Of a stretch of DNA of 64,000 bases, positions 23,801-35,469 are shown in pieces (within the stretch, counting starts at the first letter, position 1; the number at the start of each line of letters is the position of its first letter). The notes under the pieces were generated by a model that did no database searches, had not been told where the DNA came from, and saw only the letters and a program-made list of their open reading frames with translations. The DNA is taken from assembly GCF_000002985.6 (NCBI RefSeq), contig NC_003280.10, forward strand, positions 12,706,501 to 12,770,500, in the 5' to 3' direction. A program made the translations under genes and the position numbers. The stretch is from Caenorhabditis elegans. Taxonomy: Eukaryota; Nematoda; Chromadorea; Rhabditida; Rhabditidae.

Positions 23801-26800
23801 GGTGTTCGTTTTTCGATTTTTTTAGAAAATCGAAAAATCAAAAAATCGAAAATGTTCTTTTATCGTTTTTTATTTTCAAAAAAATTTCGGATTTTTCTGA
23901 TAAGCAAAATTAGATTTTTAAAAAATCATATTTTATGGTTAATTTTTCTGAATTTTTTTTTCGATTTTCACTGAAAAACATCGAAAAATCGAAAAATGCC
24001 ACCCAAATCGAATTTCGGGGATTTTTACTAAAATTTGTGAAAAATTTGAAATTCTACAACTTCTGAGACTTGATTTTGCAGCAAATTATCGATAAAATCT
24101 GTTGAATCTGTCGAAATCCCTAGACTTTCCAAATTATCTAGATTTTTACCTGGAACAAAAACCAACGCTGGTTTCGGTTCCAACTTTCCGGCGTGTCTGC
24201 AAATCGCCTGATACACAGGACGCTCCATTGCAGCGAATCTCGACGCGTTGTGCGACAAATTGAACGATTTGATCTCCAAATCGAGCGGCACTGGACGAGT
24301 CGACGGCATGAAGTTAAAGGTTGCCGACGCGGAACATCCGAGCCACATTCCGAGATCACGAGCATTGGTGAGCGATGAGGAAAGAGCAACGACACGGACG
24401 GCAGATTCGAGTTGAGATGAAATGTAGCGAGTTCGAGAGCACACCACTTCGAACACCGCCTGGAAAAATGGAATTGAAATTTTTCAGGAAATTTTTTAAA
24501 ATATATAAATTTAGACTTTTAAATGTTCACGGACTATTTAAAAAATTTCCGGTGGCTTTTAGACAAAAAATAGCCAAAAAAACTCCAAATTTCGTAAAAA
24601 GACGCTCGAAAAATGTATTTTTTAAAAAGAAATTAGGTATGACGGTCCAAAATGTTCGAAAAAAAAGCCTATTCCCAGCTAAAATTTCAAATTTTCGTAA
24701 AATTTGAGATTTCAACTGAAAATAGGTATTTTTTCCAAAACATTAAATTTTTTAGAGCGACTTTGGTAGGTTCGGGCCATTTTGGGTCTAAAATAGCAGT
24801 AAACCTTCAAATTTAAAATTTTTGGTGGTTTTTAGACAAAAAATAGCCAAAAAAGTTCAAATTTCGTAAAAAGACGCTCTAAAAATGTATTTTTAAAAAA
24901 GAAATTAGGTATGACGGTCCAAAATTTTGGAAAAAAGCCTATTTCCAGCTAAAATTTCAAATTTTCGTAAAATTTGAGATTCTAGCTGAAAATAGGTATT
25001 TTTTCCAAAACTTAAAAATTTTTTAGAGCGGCTTAATATGAAATTTGCCGGTTTTGGGTCTAAAATAGCAGTAAACCTTCAAATTTAATTTTTTTTCGAT
25101 GATTAATTTAACAATGGCGGTTTTTGGACAAAAAACAGCCAAAAACTACTAAATTTCGCGATAAGAATTTCAAAAAAATTCAAAAATAGTTATGACGGTT
25201 CAAAATTCTGGAAAAAAACGTTATAACTTGCGGAACTAAGTTTCTATTCGATAATAACCCTTTAACATGCAATAAATTACCAAAATATGCATTAAAGGGG
25301 TATTATCGAATAAAAACTTAGTTCCACAAGTTAGAACGTTTTTTTTTAAGTTTTGAACCGTCATAACTATTTTTTGAATTTTTTTTGGAATTTCTTATCG
25401 CGAAATTTGGTAGTTTTTGGCTTTTTCAGGTCTAAAAACCACAAAGCTAATAATAAGCTAATAAAGGTATTTTTATCCAAAAACGTTAAATTTTTTAGTG
25501 CGTTTTATTATGAAATTTGGTAGTTTTTGGCTGTTTTGGGTTTAGAATAGCAGTAAACTTTTAAATTTAAATTTTTCAATACTCATCGAGCTTCTACTAA
25601 CCCCATTGCTGGCACCAATCATGTGCAAGTCATCCGCAATGAACAACTTCACATTCTGCACACTTTTTCTCTGCTTCCAACGCCGCGAGATGTTATCCCA
25701 TCGTTCTGGCGTCGAAATGATGAGCTGTCCGCGTTGAGCCAACTTCAAATCCATCGTTTGCTCGCCGGTGAGCAGCACAATCGTGTGTCCGATGGCCGGT
25801 TCGAGACGTCGCTTCCAGTCTGCGTAGACTTTTGTCGCCATATCCTCCATTGGTGTAATGTAGACTGCCTTGGCTTCTGGTGTATTCTCAAAGTGACGGA
25901 GAACGGCGAGCTCGGCGATTGCGGTTTTTCCGGAGCCATTTGGAGCACACACGATCACATTTTCGTTGGATTCGAAGACCGTGCGGAATACCTGAAAAAT
26001 TGAAATGTTTTTCTGAAATTGGGTACTTTAATTATTAAAAAACTTGAAAAATAATTTGAAAAGTCGGAAAATTCTTATTTTTAAAGCAAAAATCGATTCC
26101 TTACCTGTGTCTGAATCGGATTGAACACCTTGAATCCACTTTCAGCAAAAACTGTCTGAAATTCCTTATTCGTAACTGCAGAAATTGGCAACGGCTGCAG
26201 ATCGAGCAACTCTGTCGGTGGAGGGTACTTCTCAGGCAGAATCAAATGACGGAACGAGATTGGCAACACCGTCTCCGCGCCGATCCATCGATCCGACACG
26301 ATCCGAACGTAGTAGAGTGGTGGCATCGGATCGAACATCGGCACAATCATCTTCACAACATGCTCATCCGAGCAGAACTTTTGCTTGAGCAGGAAGAACT
26401 CGTGATGAAGGATCTTCTCGCCATCGGTATCCTCAATGAAGATCCAGAAACCTTCGGCGCTTCCGTGCACCTTCTCATCCCACTTGAAGTCTGGCGTAAT
26501 TGTCAGCTCGATTCTCATGGTGGTTCTTGTGATCGGCTGGATGAGAGTAGTCATCTCAAGCTTCGGAAACTGGCGAATGAACTTGAAGAGCGGCTTTCCC
26601 ATCTTCGGCATCTTAATCAAATCTCCCAGCTGGTGTTGATCCAAGTCATACAGTCTATCGAACGAGTAGTTCTTCTTGTCAATCGATCGAACCACCTCGC
26701 TCGGGATCTTCTTGAACTGATGCAGCGGGTTCAACGATCCCCATTGCCGTTGTGTAACCATCTTGCAAAGAGTGAGCACCTTCTGAGCGAGCCCAGCCCA

Positions 26801-29800
26801 ACCTCTCCATAGCACAATCTCGAAAAGAGCTCTGAAGAGTCGTCCGGCACTCTGAGCCACGAAGACCATATCCGCCTGAAGCGCGAATCCTTCGAGCTTC
26901 AACTGTGAGATATAGGCTTGAAGAAGGACATTCGTCTTCGCCGACGCTTCATCCAGGTTCTCCTTGATCGGAATCGGCGCGTGCTCTGCCATCTTCTGAA
27001 GTTCCAGCTTCTCCTCATCGCGAACCGACAGCAACTTGAATTCGGAGCTCATCGAGAAAATTCTGAAGAGATCGATATCCGAGCACGTCTCGACCAGCAG
27101 CTTGTTGTAGGTTTGCATCGACTCGTATGTGCAGTAGAAGTGAGAAGCGATGCGCCCGAGCTCGGTGGCCTGAATGATTCCGCTTCGCTTGTCATATTTG
27201 ATGAGTCCGGCCTTGTCCAGAAGCACGCAAGCTGTGTGGATGAGATCGGCACGACGTTGTTCTAGAAGAGGATCGGCGCGCTGAAAATTGGAGAATTTTA
27301 GGGTTTTCTATGAAAAATGCTAAAATTTCAAGCTTAACCTACCGCTTGCTCATGTGTAATTCCATAAAGCGTCGGATTCTTCAACATTCTCACAAAAAGG
27401 AAAGTGTAACCCAACCAATTCGTCGCCTCCGACACACTACTGACAGTGCCGAGCACAACCTCAGCGTTGAGCATATCAGTGAGCCGTGAGACCATCTGCG
27501 ACTCGACAGGAAGCTGTTGATTCATCAGCGAGAGATAATACTGGAGCTCCGAGTGATTTGTGATGAGAATTCCCTCTCCGCGATCATCGTACTGTGGACG
27601 TCCGGCTCTTCCGAGCATTTGCATGATGTCGAGTGCTCCGAGCTCTGTCCAACGTCCTTTTTCCGGGTTATAGATCTGAGTTCCCTTGATGATTACAGTA
27701 TGAGCCGGCAGATTGACTCCCCAAGCGAGAGTTGCAGTCGAAAAGAGCACCTGAAAAATAATATTTTGAAGATTTGAAATATTTTCGGGAAATTTTCGAT
27801 TCCCCTACCTGAATATGCCGATCAGCGAACAAATCCTCGACGAGTGTACGATCAACTCTGTTCATTCCAGCGTGATGAATAGCGAATCCATACGGCAAGA
27901 GGTCCTTCAAATCCAAATTCTTCGCCTGCTCGGCCTCGGTTCTCAGGATTTCTGTGCTCGCTGAGCCCTCACGCATGAACGCCGACAGCGTGTCCTTCTC
28001 GAGGCACGCGTCACGAATCGCTTTCGCGGTTTTCGCAGTTTCCTTTCGGGAATGCACAAAAACGAGGACTTGGCTCTTTCCGGCGTGCTCCATAATCTTG
28101 TCGTACACCACTTCGTTCATCGCCTGGAACCTCTTCAAAGCCTTCTTCTCAGTAACTCCAATATATTGTTGCTCGAGGGGAACTGGACGATAGCTGTTAT
28201 CAAAGAAGTGCAAATGCTCAGGCTTCACTCGCAAGAACGTCGCCACATCTTGATAATTCGGAAGAGTTGCTGAAAGTCCGACCAGTCGGCACTCATCGTG
28301 ATTCTGCTCCATTTGACGAATCGTTCTGACGACGATCGACTCCAACACCGGTCCACGATCATCGTGAAGCAGATGGATCTCATCAATGATCAACAGCCGA
28401 ACCATCTGGTTATAGGCTCTCTCTCCGCCTTTTCGCGTCACCACATCATACTTTTCCGGCGTACAAACGATCACTTGTGTCGCCATGAACTGCTCTTTGC
28501 TCATTTGAGCATCTCCGGTCATTTCGCCGACAGTGATTCCGAATGGAGCAAGACGTTTTGAGAAGCTTCCAACCATCTCTTGAACCAGTGACTTCATCGG
28601 AGCAATGTAGACAATCTTGAACTCATCGAGCTTCACACTTCCATCCTCTGCCAAGTGGTTTCCGATTTCTTGGAGCATCGTGAGCAGCGCCACGTTCGTC
28701 TTTCCAGCTCCAGTTGGAGCACAGAGCAAGAGATGCTCTTTGGATCGAAGAGCTGAATCACAGAGTCGGGATTGGATCCTGTTCAGCGACTTGTAGCCGT
28801 CGAAAGCCGGTTGGGCCCATTTCGGGAGCTCTGAGACACTGACGAGCTTCTCTCCTTCAGCAAATGGTCGTGGTTTGAGGGCTGGTACGTGGATTTCTTC
28901 GTAGGACTTTTTCTGGCGGCGGTAGGATCCGTCGGGGAGCTCGCATCTGCAAAATTGAGAATTTTAGGGTTTTTTGGGAATGTGGACTTTTAAAGTGCAT
29001 AATGAATCAAATTTCCTTAATTTTCTAATGGAAAATCGTACTTTTAAAATAAAATTGTATTTACCTTTTATTGCTCATCAAATGAGATCCTTGACTGAAC
29101 GTGAGATCGTTTAGATCCAACATCTTGCGGCCCGCCTGCCACTGTCCCGCACTGATGGCTTCATTTGCTGCTGTGGCGGCCTTCTTCGACTTCTCCGCGT
29201 CTCGTTTCGACTTTTCCACCTGCACAACAGATCCCTCATCAGTCTCCTGAAGAAGTGCAAGAATCGGATGAAGCTCTGGACGAGATCGCATATCATCTTC
29301 GATTTGGAGACGCTCCTTCTCGTTCGCCTGACGCAAAAGTGTACAGTAGAGGATCATAAGACGATTCTGGCGAAGGCACTTGATGAACTCGAACTGATCG
29401 AAGCCTAACAGCAGGACAAGCTGATTCTCGGCGTCACGATCGTCGGCGGCGTTCTTGAGAATTCCGATGACTTCCGTTTGCTTCTGTTGGGCGATCAGAG
29501 GATCTTTGAAGTACTTGGCGAGCGATCTTTGGATCCAATGAGCGTCGATGTCACGTGGATGAAGAATTCCTCGTGCTTTTTGCTCATCTTCCGTCAAATG
29601 ACCATCTCCTTTGAGTGTTGCCGTGTAATCTGTATCCACACCTTCTTCCTCTTCACTCTCCTCCTCACTATCACCTTTGATCTCATTAACCATCCCACCG
29701 TCATCTTCTTCCTCATCCGAGTCGAACTGCACATTTACACCCTCATTCTCGTAGATGTCTCCATCGCCTTCAGGCTTATTCTCCTCTTCGATCGAAAAAT

Positions 29801-30375
29801 CGCTGATCTTCTTCGATAAGTTGATGAGAACTGCGATACGATCGTCGGTGAGCGGTCCCAGAAGAGCTTCCACTTCTTTCTTCTTCTCTGAAAAAAAAAT
29901 ATAAATTTTATTGAAAATCTTCGATTTTCACCTCACCTTTATCTCGGAATTTGTCGTTTTTCAGCGTGAGAAGCACCTCGTCAGCGGCTCCGCACAGAAC
30001 CTCGCGTGGAACATCGCCAAGTGCGTCCAAAATGAAAGACAAAATCACTTCATAAGTCTGCTTCGTCTCCTGGGTTCTGGGCTTGTAGGCTCCCATGAGC
30101 TCATTATTGTCGACAAGGACATTCCGGCCGAACTGTTGTGCTTTCTCGTCGTCCTTCTTCTTTCTCTTCTTCTTCTGATCCTGCACCGGCGCTTTTCCCT
30201 TGATCGCCCGGTCACCCATCTTCATTTTGCGCATCTCCTTATCCGTGATCGGCAGCACCTCGCCAGTCGGCTCCTCTCTGCCACGCCGATCCGTCAGATT
30301 GTAGTCGACCGACAGAACCAAGTTGGAGTTCTGCCGGTACTCATACTGCTGGATTCGGGCTAGCTCGTCGGCCAT
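20807..30375 (-). CDS. snrp-200: Brr2-type U5 snRNP helicase (SNRNP200)
   Basis: Twelve exons on the minus strand: 29937-30375, 29065-29887, 27809-28946, 27343-27750, 26105-27280, 25602-25991, 24150-24459, 23331-23741, 22970-23130, 21941-22169, 21123-21885, 20807-20996. They give about 2145 residues, the normal family length. Brr2 is the ATP-dependent helicase that unwinds U4/U6 snRNA to activate the spliceosome. The first Ski2-like cassette has APTGAGKT (K503), DEIH at 609-612 and SATLPN at ~646, and looks catalytically complete. The second cassette has CAPNGSGKT (K1350) but DDLH in place of DEIH, as expected for the pseudo-enzymatic C-terminal cassette. Sec63-like domains follow each cassette. 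The acidic N-terminal region holds a K-rich patch ([12 protein letters not shown]). An acceptor lies 36 bases before the ATG. A partial duplicate of exon 3 is at 38220-39799. Confidence 0.93.
22256..22326 (-). tRNA. tRNA-Arg (anticodon CCG)
   Basis: The minus strand folds as a 71-base tRNA with acceptor arms GCTCGCG and CGCGAGC (7 pairs), D arm GCC...GGC, anticodon loop CTCCGGA and T arm GGGGG/CCCTC. The B box reads GGTTCAAGTCC and the A box TGGCCTAATGGA. The loop gives anticodon CCG, reading CGG (Arg). The pair closing the anticodon loop is A-A, a mild irregularity. No intron and no encoded CCA. It sits in intron 9 of snrp-200 on the same strand, an independent Pol III unit nested in a Pol II gene. 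Confidence 0.92.
22500..22865. repeat. ~360 bp inverted repeat with GGCACCACG ends
   Basis: The outer arms are 'ggcatcacgttttcaagatc' and 'gatcttgaaaacgtggtgcc'. The inner arms hold 'aaacaacgatgctccgatgt' and 'acatcggagcatcgttgttt', meeting near 22690. It is a fold-back transposon-like element in snrp-200 intron 9, next to the tRNA. Related ends bound the element at 56709-56943, and a solo end is at 47408-47435. Confidence 0.8.
24470..25560. repeat. direct and inverted repeats in snrp-200 intron 6
   Basis: A ~280 bp unit ('agacaaaaaatagccaaaaa', 'gaaattaggtatgacggtcc', 'gaaaataggtattttttcca') occurs twice, at 24550-24760 and 24825-25030. It is followed by a palindrome centred near 25285, with arms 'gcggaactaagtttctattc' and 'gaataaaaacttagttccac'. 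The phrases match the palindromes at 2778-3315 and 34390-34990. Confidence 0.7.
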
Positions 30376-30401
30376 TGTAGTTTGTAGTCAACTCGGGATA
30401 G

Positions 30402-30412
30402 TCGAATATCCT
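30402..30412 (-). promoter_or_regulatory. trans-splice acceptor of snrp-200
   Basis: On the minus strand 'atttttgcag' ends about 36 bases before the ATG at 30375. The distance from the pisy-1 stop is about 370 bases, longer than the usual ~100 for an SL2 operon gene, so SL1 and SL2 cannot be told apart. Confidence 0.5.
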
Positions 30413-30784
30413 GCAAAAATCGTGGGATTAAGGTTAAAAAAATCAAAACAAGAAATAAAAATTGAGAGAAAATAGATAAAATCGGCTGGCTGAAAACCAA
30501 TTCGAATTGAATAATAAATGGAAAATAAAATAAACAAAATAAATATTATTTTACAGAGTAAGTACATCGGGAATTTGCGAAAAAAAAAATTACGGGGAAA
30601 AAAATTACAGAGAAATATGTTCAAATTTGGAATTAAATGGAAATCGGAAACATTTTCCTGAGACGAGAGCACTAAAGGACTAAAGCTAAGCGTAAAGCTC
30701 GTGAATTAAGTAGTGGGGAATGTGTATACAAAAGCTCATGGGGAATCAGAGGAGAATCTTGGAGACTTCGGGGAGATCCGGAGA

Positions 30785-31826
30785 TCATTGGGCCTTCTGA
30801 GCAGCCTCAACACGGAGCTTCACATCGTGAGCAACGACCATCTCGGCGGCAGTGTACAGATGGACGACGGAGATGGCGGACTTGACGAAGGCAATCGGGA
30901 AGGCGATGAGTGGGAAGATCGACATGAAGTGGAAGTTGAAGATCAGTGGTCCTGAAAATTAGAGGAATTAATAAATTATAGCAAAAATAAATCAAATATT
31001 TACCAGCCCAGAACGCGCGAATGTAGAGCAAAATGTAGAAAGCCTCATTTCCGCCGCACATGAATCCGAGGAACAATCGATCCGTGTAGTAGAGGTTCAG
31101 AAGCCAATTCGAAGACTGCTTGTGGCTCGTGGCACCGGAGAGATCAGTGGCGTGAAGGTGAAGCCAGTGAGATGCGATGTCGATTACGGCCGACAGTTGA
31201 AGCAGGAACAAGTGATCCGGGTAGAACTTGCAGAGCGCCATCACCAAGGCCAGCAGGGCGCAGCTGAAAATATGAGAATTTTACCGAATCCAATTTTTTT
31301 CTCGAATTTTCCAGCATATTTGAGAAATTTTAACGTACCGATCGGTGAGCTGATCGAGCATTGCTCCAAATCGGCTCGATTGATTGTAGGTCCGTGCCGC
31401 CCATCCGTCAAACGCGTCGAGTCCGGCGCTGAGTGCATAGCTGAAATTATGAGAAATTTTAATTACGAAAATCTAATTTTCAGGACTTTTCTTCTGAAAA
31501 ACCTTGTCAGATGGCATTGTAACTCTTCAATTATGGGGGAAAATTGAAAAGAAACCTGGTCACCTTGATTTCTTTACCATGCATCGCAAAAATACTCGAC
31601 ATTTCAGTGAAAAAGAGATGAAAAGTAGTAGTAAACATGGATATTAGCTAATTTTTGATGCAAAAATCGATTTCCAGCTCGCCAAAACTCACCAGAACAT
31701 TGCACACCATGGCGCTGACGACATGTAGTACATGGCCAAAATGGCGAGTACTATGCGTCCATAACCGATGAGATTCGGGTAGAATAGCCACACATTGTTG
31801 TTGTTCTCGGCGGCTGTCGGTTCCAT
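30785..31826 (-). CDS. pisy-1: phosphatidylinositol synthase (CDP-diacylglycerol-inositol 3-phosphatidyltransferase)
   Basis: Four exons on the minus strand (31693-31826, 31339-31440, 31004-31263, 30785-30951) give about 220 residues, the usual size for the family. The enzyme joins CDP-diacylglycerol and myo-inositol to make phosphatidylinositol in the ER membrane. Exon 2 encodes the full CDP-alcohol phosphatidyltransferase signature, DG-x2-AR-x8-G-x3-D-x3-D (DGWAAR, then G, D and D at the right spacing), starting near residue 53. The rest is strongly hydrophobic, with several membrane spans (GRIVLAILAMYYM, YILLYIRAFW). A TTTTCAG acceptor lies 6 bases before the ATG. The gene is 410 bp upstream of snrp-200 on the same strand, so an operon is possible. 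Confidence 0.93.
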
Positions 31827-31831
31827 TTTAA

Positions 31832-31845
31832 GCTGAAAATATTGT
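31832..31845 (-). promoter_or_regulatory. trans-splice acceptor of pisy-1
   Basis: The minus strand reads 'aatattttcag' immediately followed by a 6-base leader and the ATG at 31826. The very short leader is typical of an SL1 trans-spliced worm gene. Confidence 0.6.
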
Positions 31846-33369
31846 TTTTGAATAAATGAGAACGAGAAATCGATTGAAAACACGGGAAAACGAAAAAAAG
31901 CGATAAAAAATGCCTTGACAACGGTCCATCTGCTCCAAAGCAAGACATTTTCGAAAATGGGAAGAGAGCGGAGACGCAGATGGTTGGAGATGAGAGAAGA
32001 GCTAGAAATTGTTTATTCTCGCTTCATTTGGCTAGCTAATAAGATGGAAAGCTTTTAAGGCAAAAATGTAGGAGTTGGAAGCGTAAATGAGGAGAATTAA
32101 TGGGAAAAATTAAGAGAACTGGGATTTTTTTTCGAGAATCAGTTTGCATATGGCCGAAAAACTTGTTTTTGCAGCAAAATCAGCTAAATATTCAGCATAG
32201 GAACACGCTTCAATAAGAAAATATCAAAAACCTCTCAATAAGTCCACAGAATCGTCCGATTACTAGAATTCCAGCGAAATAGTTAACTATTGCTCTTCCC
32301 AGCGATGCAATGGTCCTTGTCACACAATTTATACTTTAAAAACGAATAAATCTCACAATTTAGAACATTTTTGAGCTAAATTATTCAACAAACTGCCGGA
32401 AAACACTAAAAATCCAATAGAAAAACCTCAAAAAATGAATTTCGAAAGTCCCGCCAATTGTCCGAGAGAAGTACACGAGAGGCAAACACTCGTGCGCAAC
32501 GGGATATCGGCAGTGGGAAAATGCATGCGCCTTTAAAAAATTAATCTATTTCGTGAGGAATTAACTCAAAACAAGCTGAAATTGGTTGATAAAAAGCAGA
32601 AATGTGATAGCAAATCATGAAAAATCGAAGAAAAAAAAAATTTCAATTAAAATTTCGACAAATTTAACGAGAAAACTTTTACGAAGTGAATAATTACCGG
32701 AATTCCGCCCGGAAAAATCAAAAATTTGAAGTTTTAAACTCATTAGGTGGCTCCAGATGAGCTAAATGGCCTAAATATGAACGCAAGGAACGAATACAGC
32801 AAATTGAAAATAGACAAGAAACTGGGGCGATCAACGACAAAATGGCTGAAAAAGCGTTAAAATTGGTGAAAATTTCAACAAAAAATCCCAAAAAGCGGCA
32901 CGTCGAACGGAAAATTATTCAAAAATGATGACAAAAACAAGATAATTCTCGAAAAAAAAAATCAAAAATTGGCGCCTAATTTTTTTGCGCGCGCTCACAA
33001 GCCATTATTAATTTAGGTCAAATTTTCCTGGCTACTGTAGTTCACAAAATACGCAGTATGAACTCAATGCGTTATGTTTTACGCGCATAGTTTTTTGTTT
33101 TTTTTGTTTAACTTAAATTATATTTGATTAATTAATTAACACCCATTTAAAATACTCATATTTGCCCAATGTGCAGAAATATCACAAAAAAAAAAGAGAA
33201 AAATCTGTGAAAAACCAGTTGAACGTTTTAAAAATCAGTACTTTTAGTTTCAGTAATTTCCCCCATATCCACTGTTGTTTAAAAAAAAATTATAAACATC
33301 GAATTTATTAATAATCTGTACAATCAAGTTTTATATTAACTATTATTTGAAAAGTCTGCAGTCCGCGCT

Positions 33370-33700
33370 GTGCAGCAAGGGTGTCAATTCCCGTGTCCCG
33401 TTTGTCCCGTTGTCCCGTTTTTGGGGTGTTTTCACGAGAACGGGAATTCCCGTTGTCCCGTTTTTGAAATTTTCACGGGAACGGGACATTTTCCCTCATT
33501 TTTTGGCTTTTTAAATATCTGTTTAATATTGAAAAAATCGATAAAAATGTTTATAATGCAGTTTGCCGTCCATTTTTCTTTTCGGCATAACGGCATTTTC
33601 GGCATATGCCTTGAATTTTGAAATCGGCATTTCGGCATATGCCGCGCTCTAAAAACCGGCATTATGCCGGCATTCGGCATTCGGCATTTCGGCATTTTGA
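33370..33700. repeat. GTCCCGTT and CGGCAT short-motif arrays
   Basis: The first part repeats 'ttgtcccgtttt' with inverted 'acgggaa'. The second repeats 'cggcatttcggcatatgccg'. Together they can fold into many small hairpins. A partner CGGCAT array is at 35225-35405. Confidence 0.7.
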
Positions 33701-34124
33701 ACTATTGTTTTCCAGTTACAAAAAAATCAACAAGATTCAAATGTTTTCAATCAAACTTCCATGTTCTCTATATCATTACCAATATCTAAAAAATAGTATT
33801 CGTCTGATTTTGGTATGTGACGTAGCACTACAGGTATGCACAATTTTTGGTTTTTGACAAGATATTGAGTTGGGTTTACTGGTTAGATGTTTTTATGTTT
33901 TTGTAGGAGTACTTTAATGCGCCCAACTGCTATTAAACCCCCTCCACTTGAGCTGTATAGGGCATCTGCAAACTTTTTTGGGAAACTAATATTGACATCG
34001 GATGCAGCATACCAAAAAACCTCTGTATCTACAATTTTATACTCACATTTCAAAATTGAAGGCAAAAGAGCAAAAAGTTGAAAAGTAGACCGTCCAAATG
34101 CTATGGGACACCCCGACTAGGAAT

Positions 34125-34215
34125 CCGTCAGAAGGTGCTCATGCGACTTACATATTAGATCCATTTCATTCGATCATATATGTAAGTCCGATGAGCAACT
34201 TCTGACGGATCATTA
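34125..34215. repeat. short inverted repeat (hairpin)
   Basis: 'aatccgtcagaaggtgctca' on the left pairs with 'tgagcaacttctgacggatc' on the right. 'cgacttacatat' and 'atatgtaagtccg' are the inner arms. The ~90 bp stem is small enough to be a MITE end or a hairpin transcript. Confidence 0.7.
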
Positions 34216-34389
34216 GTGAGATTTTCGAGAATTTCACACAAAATTCTCATTTTTTCCCAAAACATTAAATTTCAAAATAATTTCAAAATTTTCAAATTAA
34301 TATTTAATGGAGTACTCTGGTAGTGTACTTTTTGTTTTTATATCATGGAAATTACTGAAAACGTGCAAAAAACAAATTGAAGTATGTTA

Positions 34390-34990
34390 AAGGGGGAGTA
34401 CAGTTTGTGGGTATTTTACTTAAATAGACTAAAACTGGTTGAAAACCACCGAATTTCATAATGAGACTTCACAAAAAATTTTCAAAAATTTTTTATGGCC
34501 GGTCAAATTTTCGAAAAAAAAAAGAGCCAAATTTTGCTAAAATCTAAAATTTCGCGCGCACTTTTCTTTGTCACAGCTGCTGGATTTTTGTTTTTCTGAA
34601 ATTATCACCATTTAATCCTTGTTTTGGTAATTTATCTCGCCGGAAATTCGTTAATGGAGACAACTTTTGGGCCGCTATGCATCCAATTTTGATCATTTTT
34701 GGATGCCAATCGGCCCAAAAGTTGTCTTAATCAACGAATTTCCGTGAGATAAATTACTAAAATAAGGATTAAAGGGTGATAATTTCCGAAAAACAGAAAT
34801 TCAGCAGCTGTGACAAAGAAAAGTGCGCGAAATATTAGATTTTAGCAAAATTTGGCTCTTTTTTTTTCGAAAATTTGACCGGCCATAAAAATTTGTGGAA
34901 ATTTTTTGCGAAGTCTCATTATGAAATTCGGTGCTTTTGGACCAGTGTTAGTCTATTTAAGCAAAATACCCACAAACTGTACTCCCCCTT
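34390..34990. repeat. ~600 bp palindrome
   Basis: The outer arms are 'aaagggggagtacagtttgt' and 'acaaactgtactccccctt'. The inner arms include 'cttttctttgtcacagctgc' and 'cagctgtgacaaagaaaagt', and 'caacttttgggcc' and 'ggcccaaaagttg'. The centre is near 34690. The arms are well matched, so the insertion looks fairly young. Confidence 0.85.
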
Positions 34991-35469
34991 TAATGTACAC
35001 GCCTTGAAACATATTGGTGCATTTTCAGACAATTTTCGAGTCAAGCCAAAATTGTTGCAGAAATTTTCCAAATGCTCGAGCAAAAAGCTTCAAGAAATCT
35101 CAAAAATGGAACAATCTGCGTAGAAACCTTACTATTTGCATGATCTTTATGTTTCATCGGATACACGAAAATTATGAAAATATGGTTTTTGACAAAAAAA
35201 AAACAAAGCCAAAAATGCAGAAAAAAACGACATAATGCCGTCATAATGTCGGCATTATGCCGTTATGCCGGTCATTTTATTTTTCGGCATAACGGCATTT
35301 TCGGCATATGTCGTGAATTTTCAAATCGGCATAACGGCACATGCTCCAAAAACCGGCATTATGCCGGCATCGGCATATGCCGAATGCCGAATGCCGCACA
35401 GGTCTGATCCCCATCATCCATTAAATCCCCATTTTTCAGTCTAAAATTCAGCGAAAGACCTCCGGCACG

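Larger units (their letters stand above)
31840..35469. other. intergenic region with repeats, no clear gene
   Basis: 31.84-33.3 kb is unique-looking AT-rich sequence upstream of pisy-1 with no coding frame I trust. 33370-33480 has tandem 'gtcccgtt' and 'acgggaa' motifs. 33575-33700 and 35225-35405 carry CGGCAT/ATGCCG arrays. 34125-34215 is a small hairpin and 34390-34990 a large palindrome. A short frame at 33906-34081 after a TTTTGTAG acceptor (PTAIKPPPLELYRASANFFG) may be an exon relic, but nothing supports it further. Confidence 0.55.

Noticed and set aside
25542..25601. Extension of the helicase frame past LHMIGASNG
   Set aside because: The added residues lie beyond a good donor (gttagt) and do not match the family; the next exon resumes at 24459.
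33887..34081. Small plus-strand frame after a TTTTGTAG acceptor (PTAIKPPPLELYRASANFFG)
   Set aside because: Protein-like but isolated, with no donor partner or known family; kept only as a remark.
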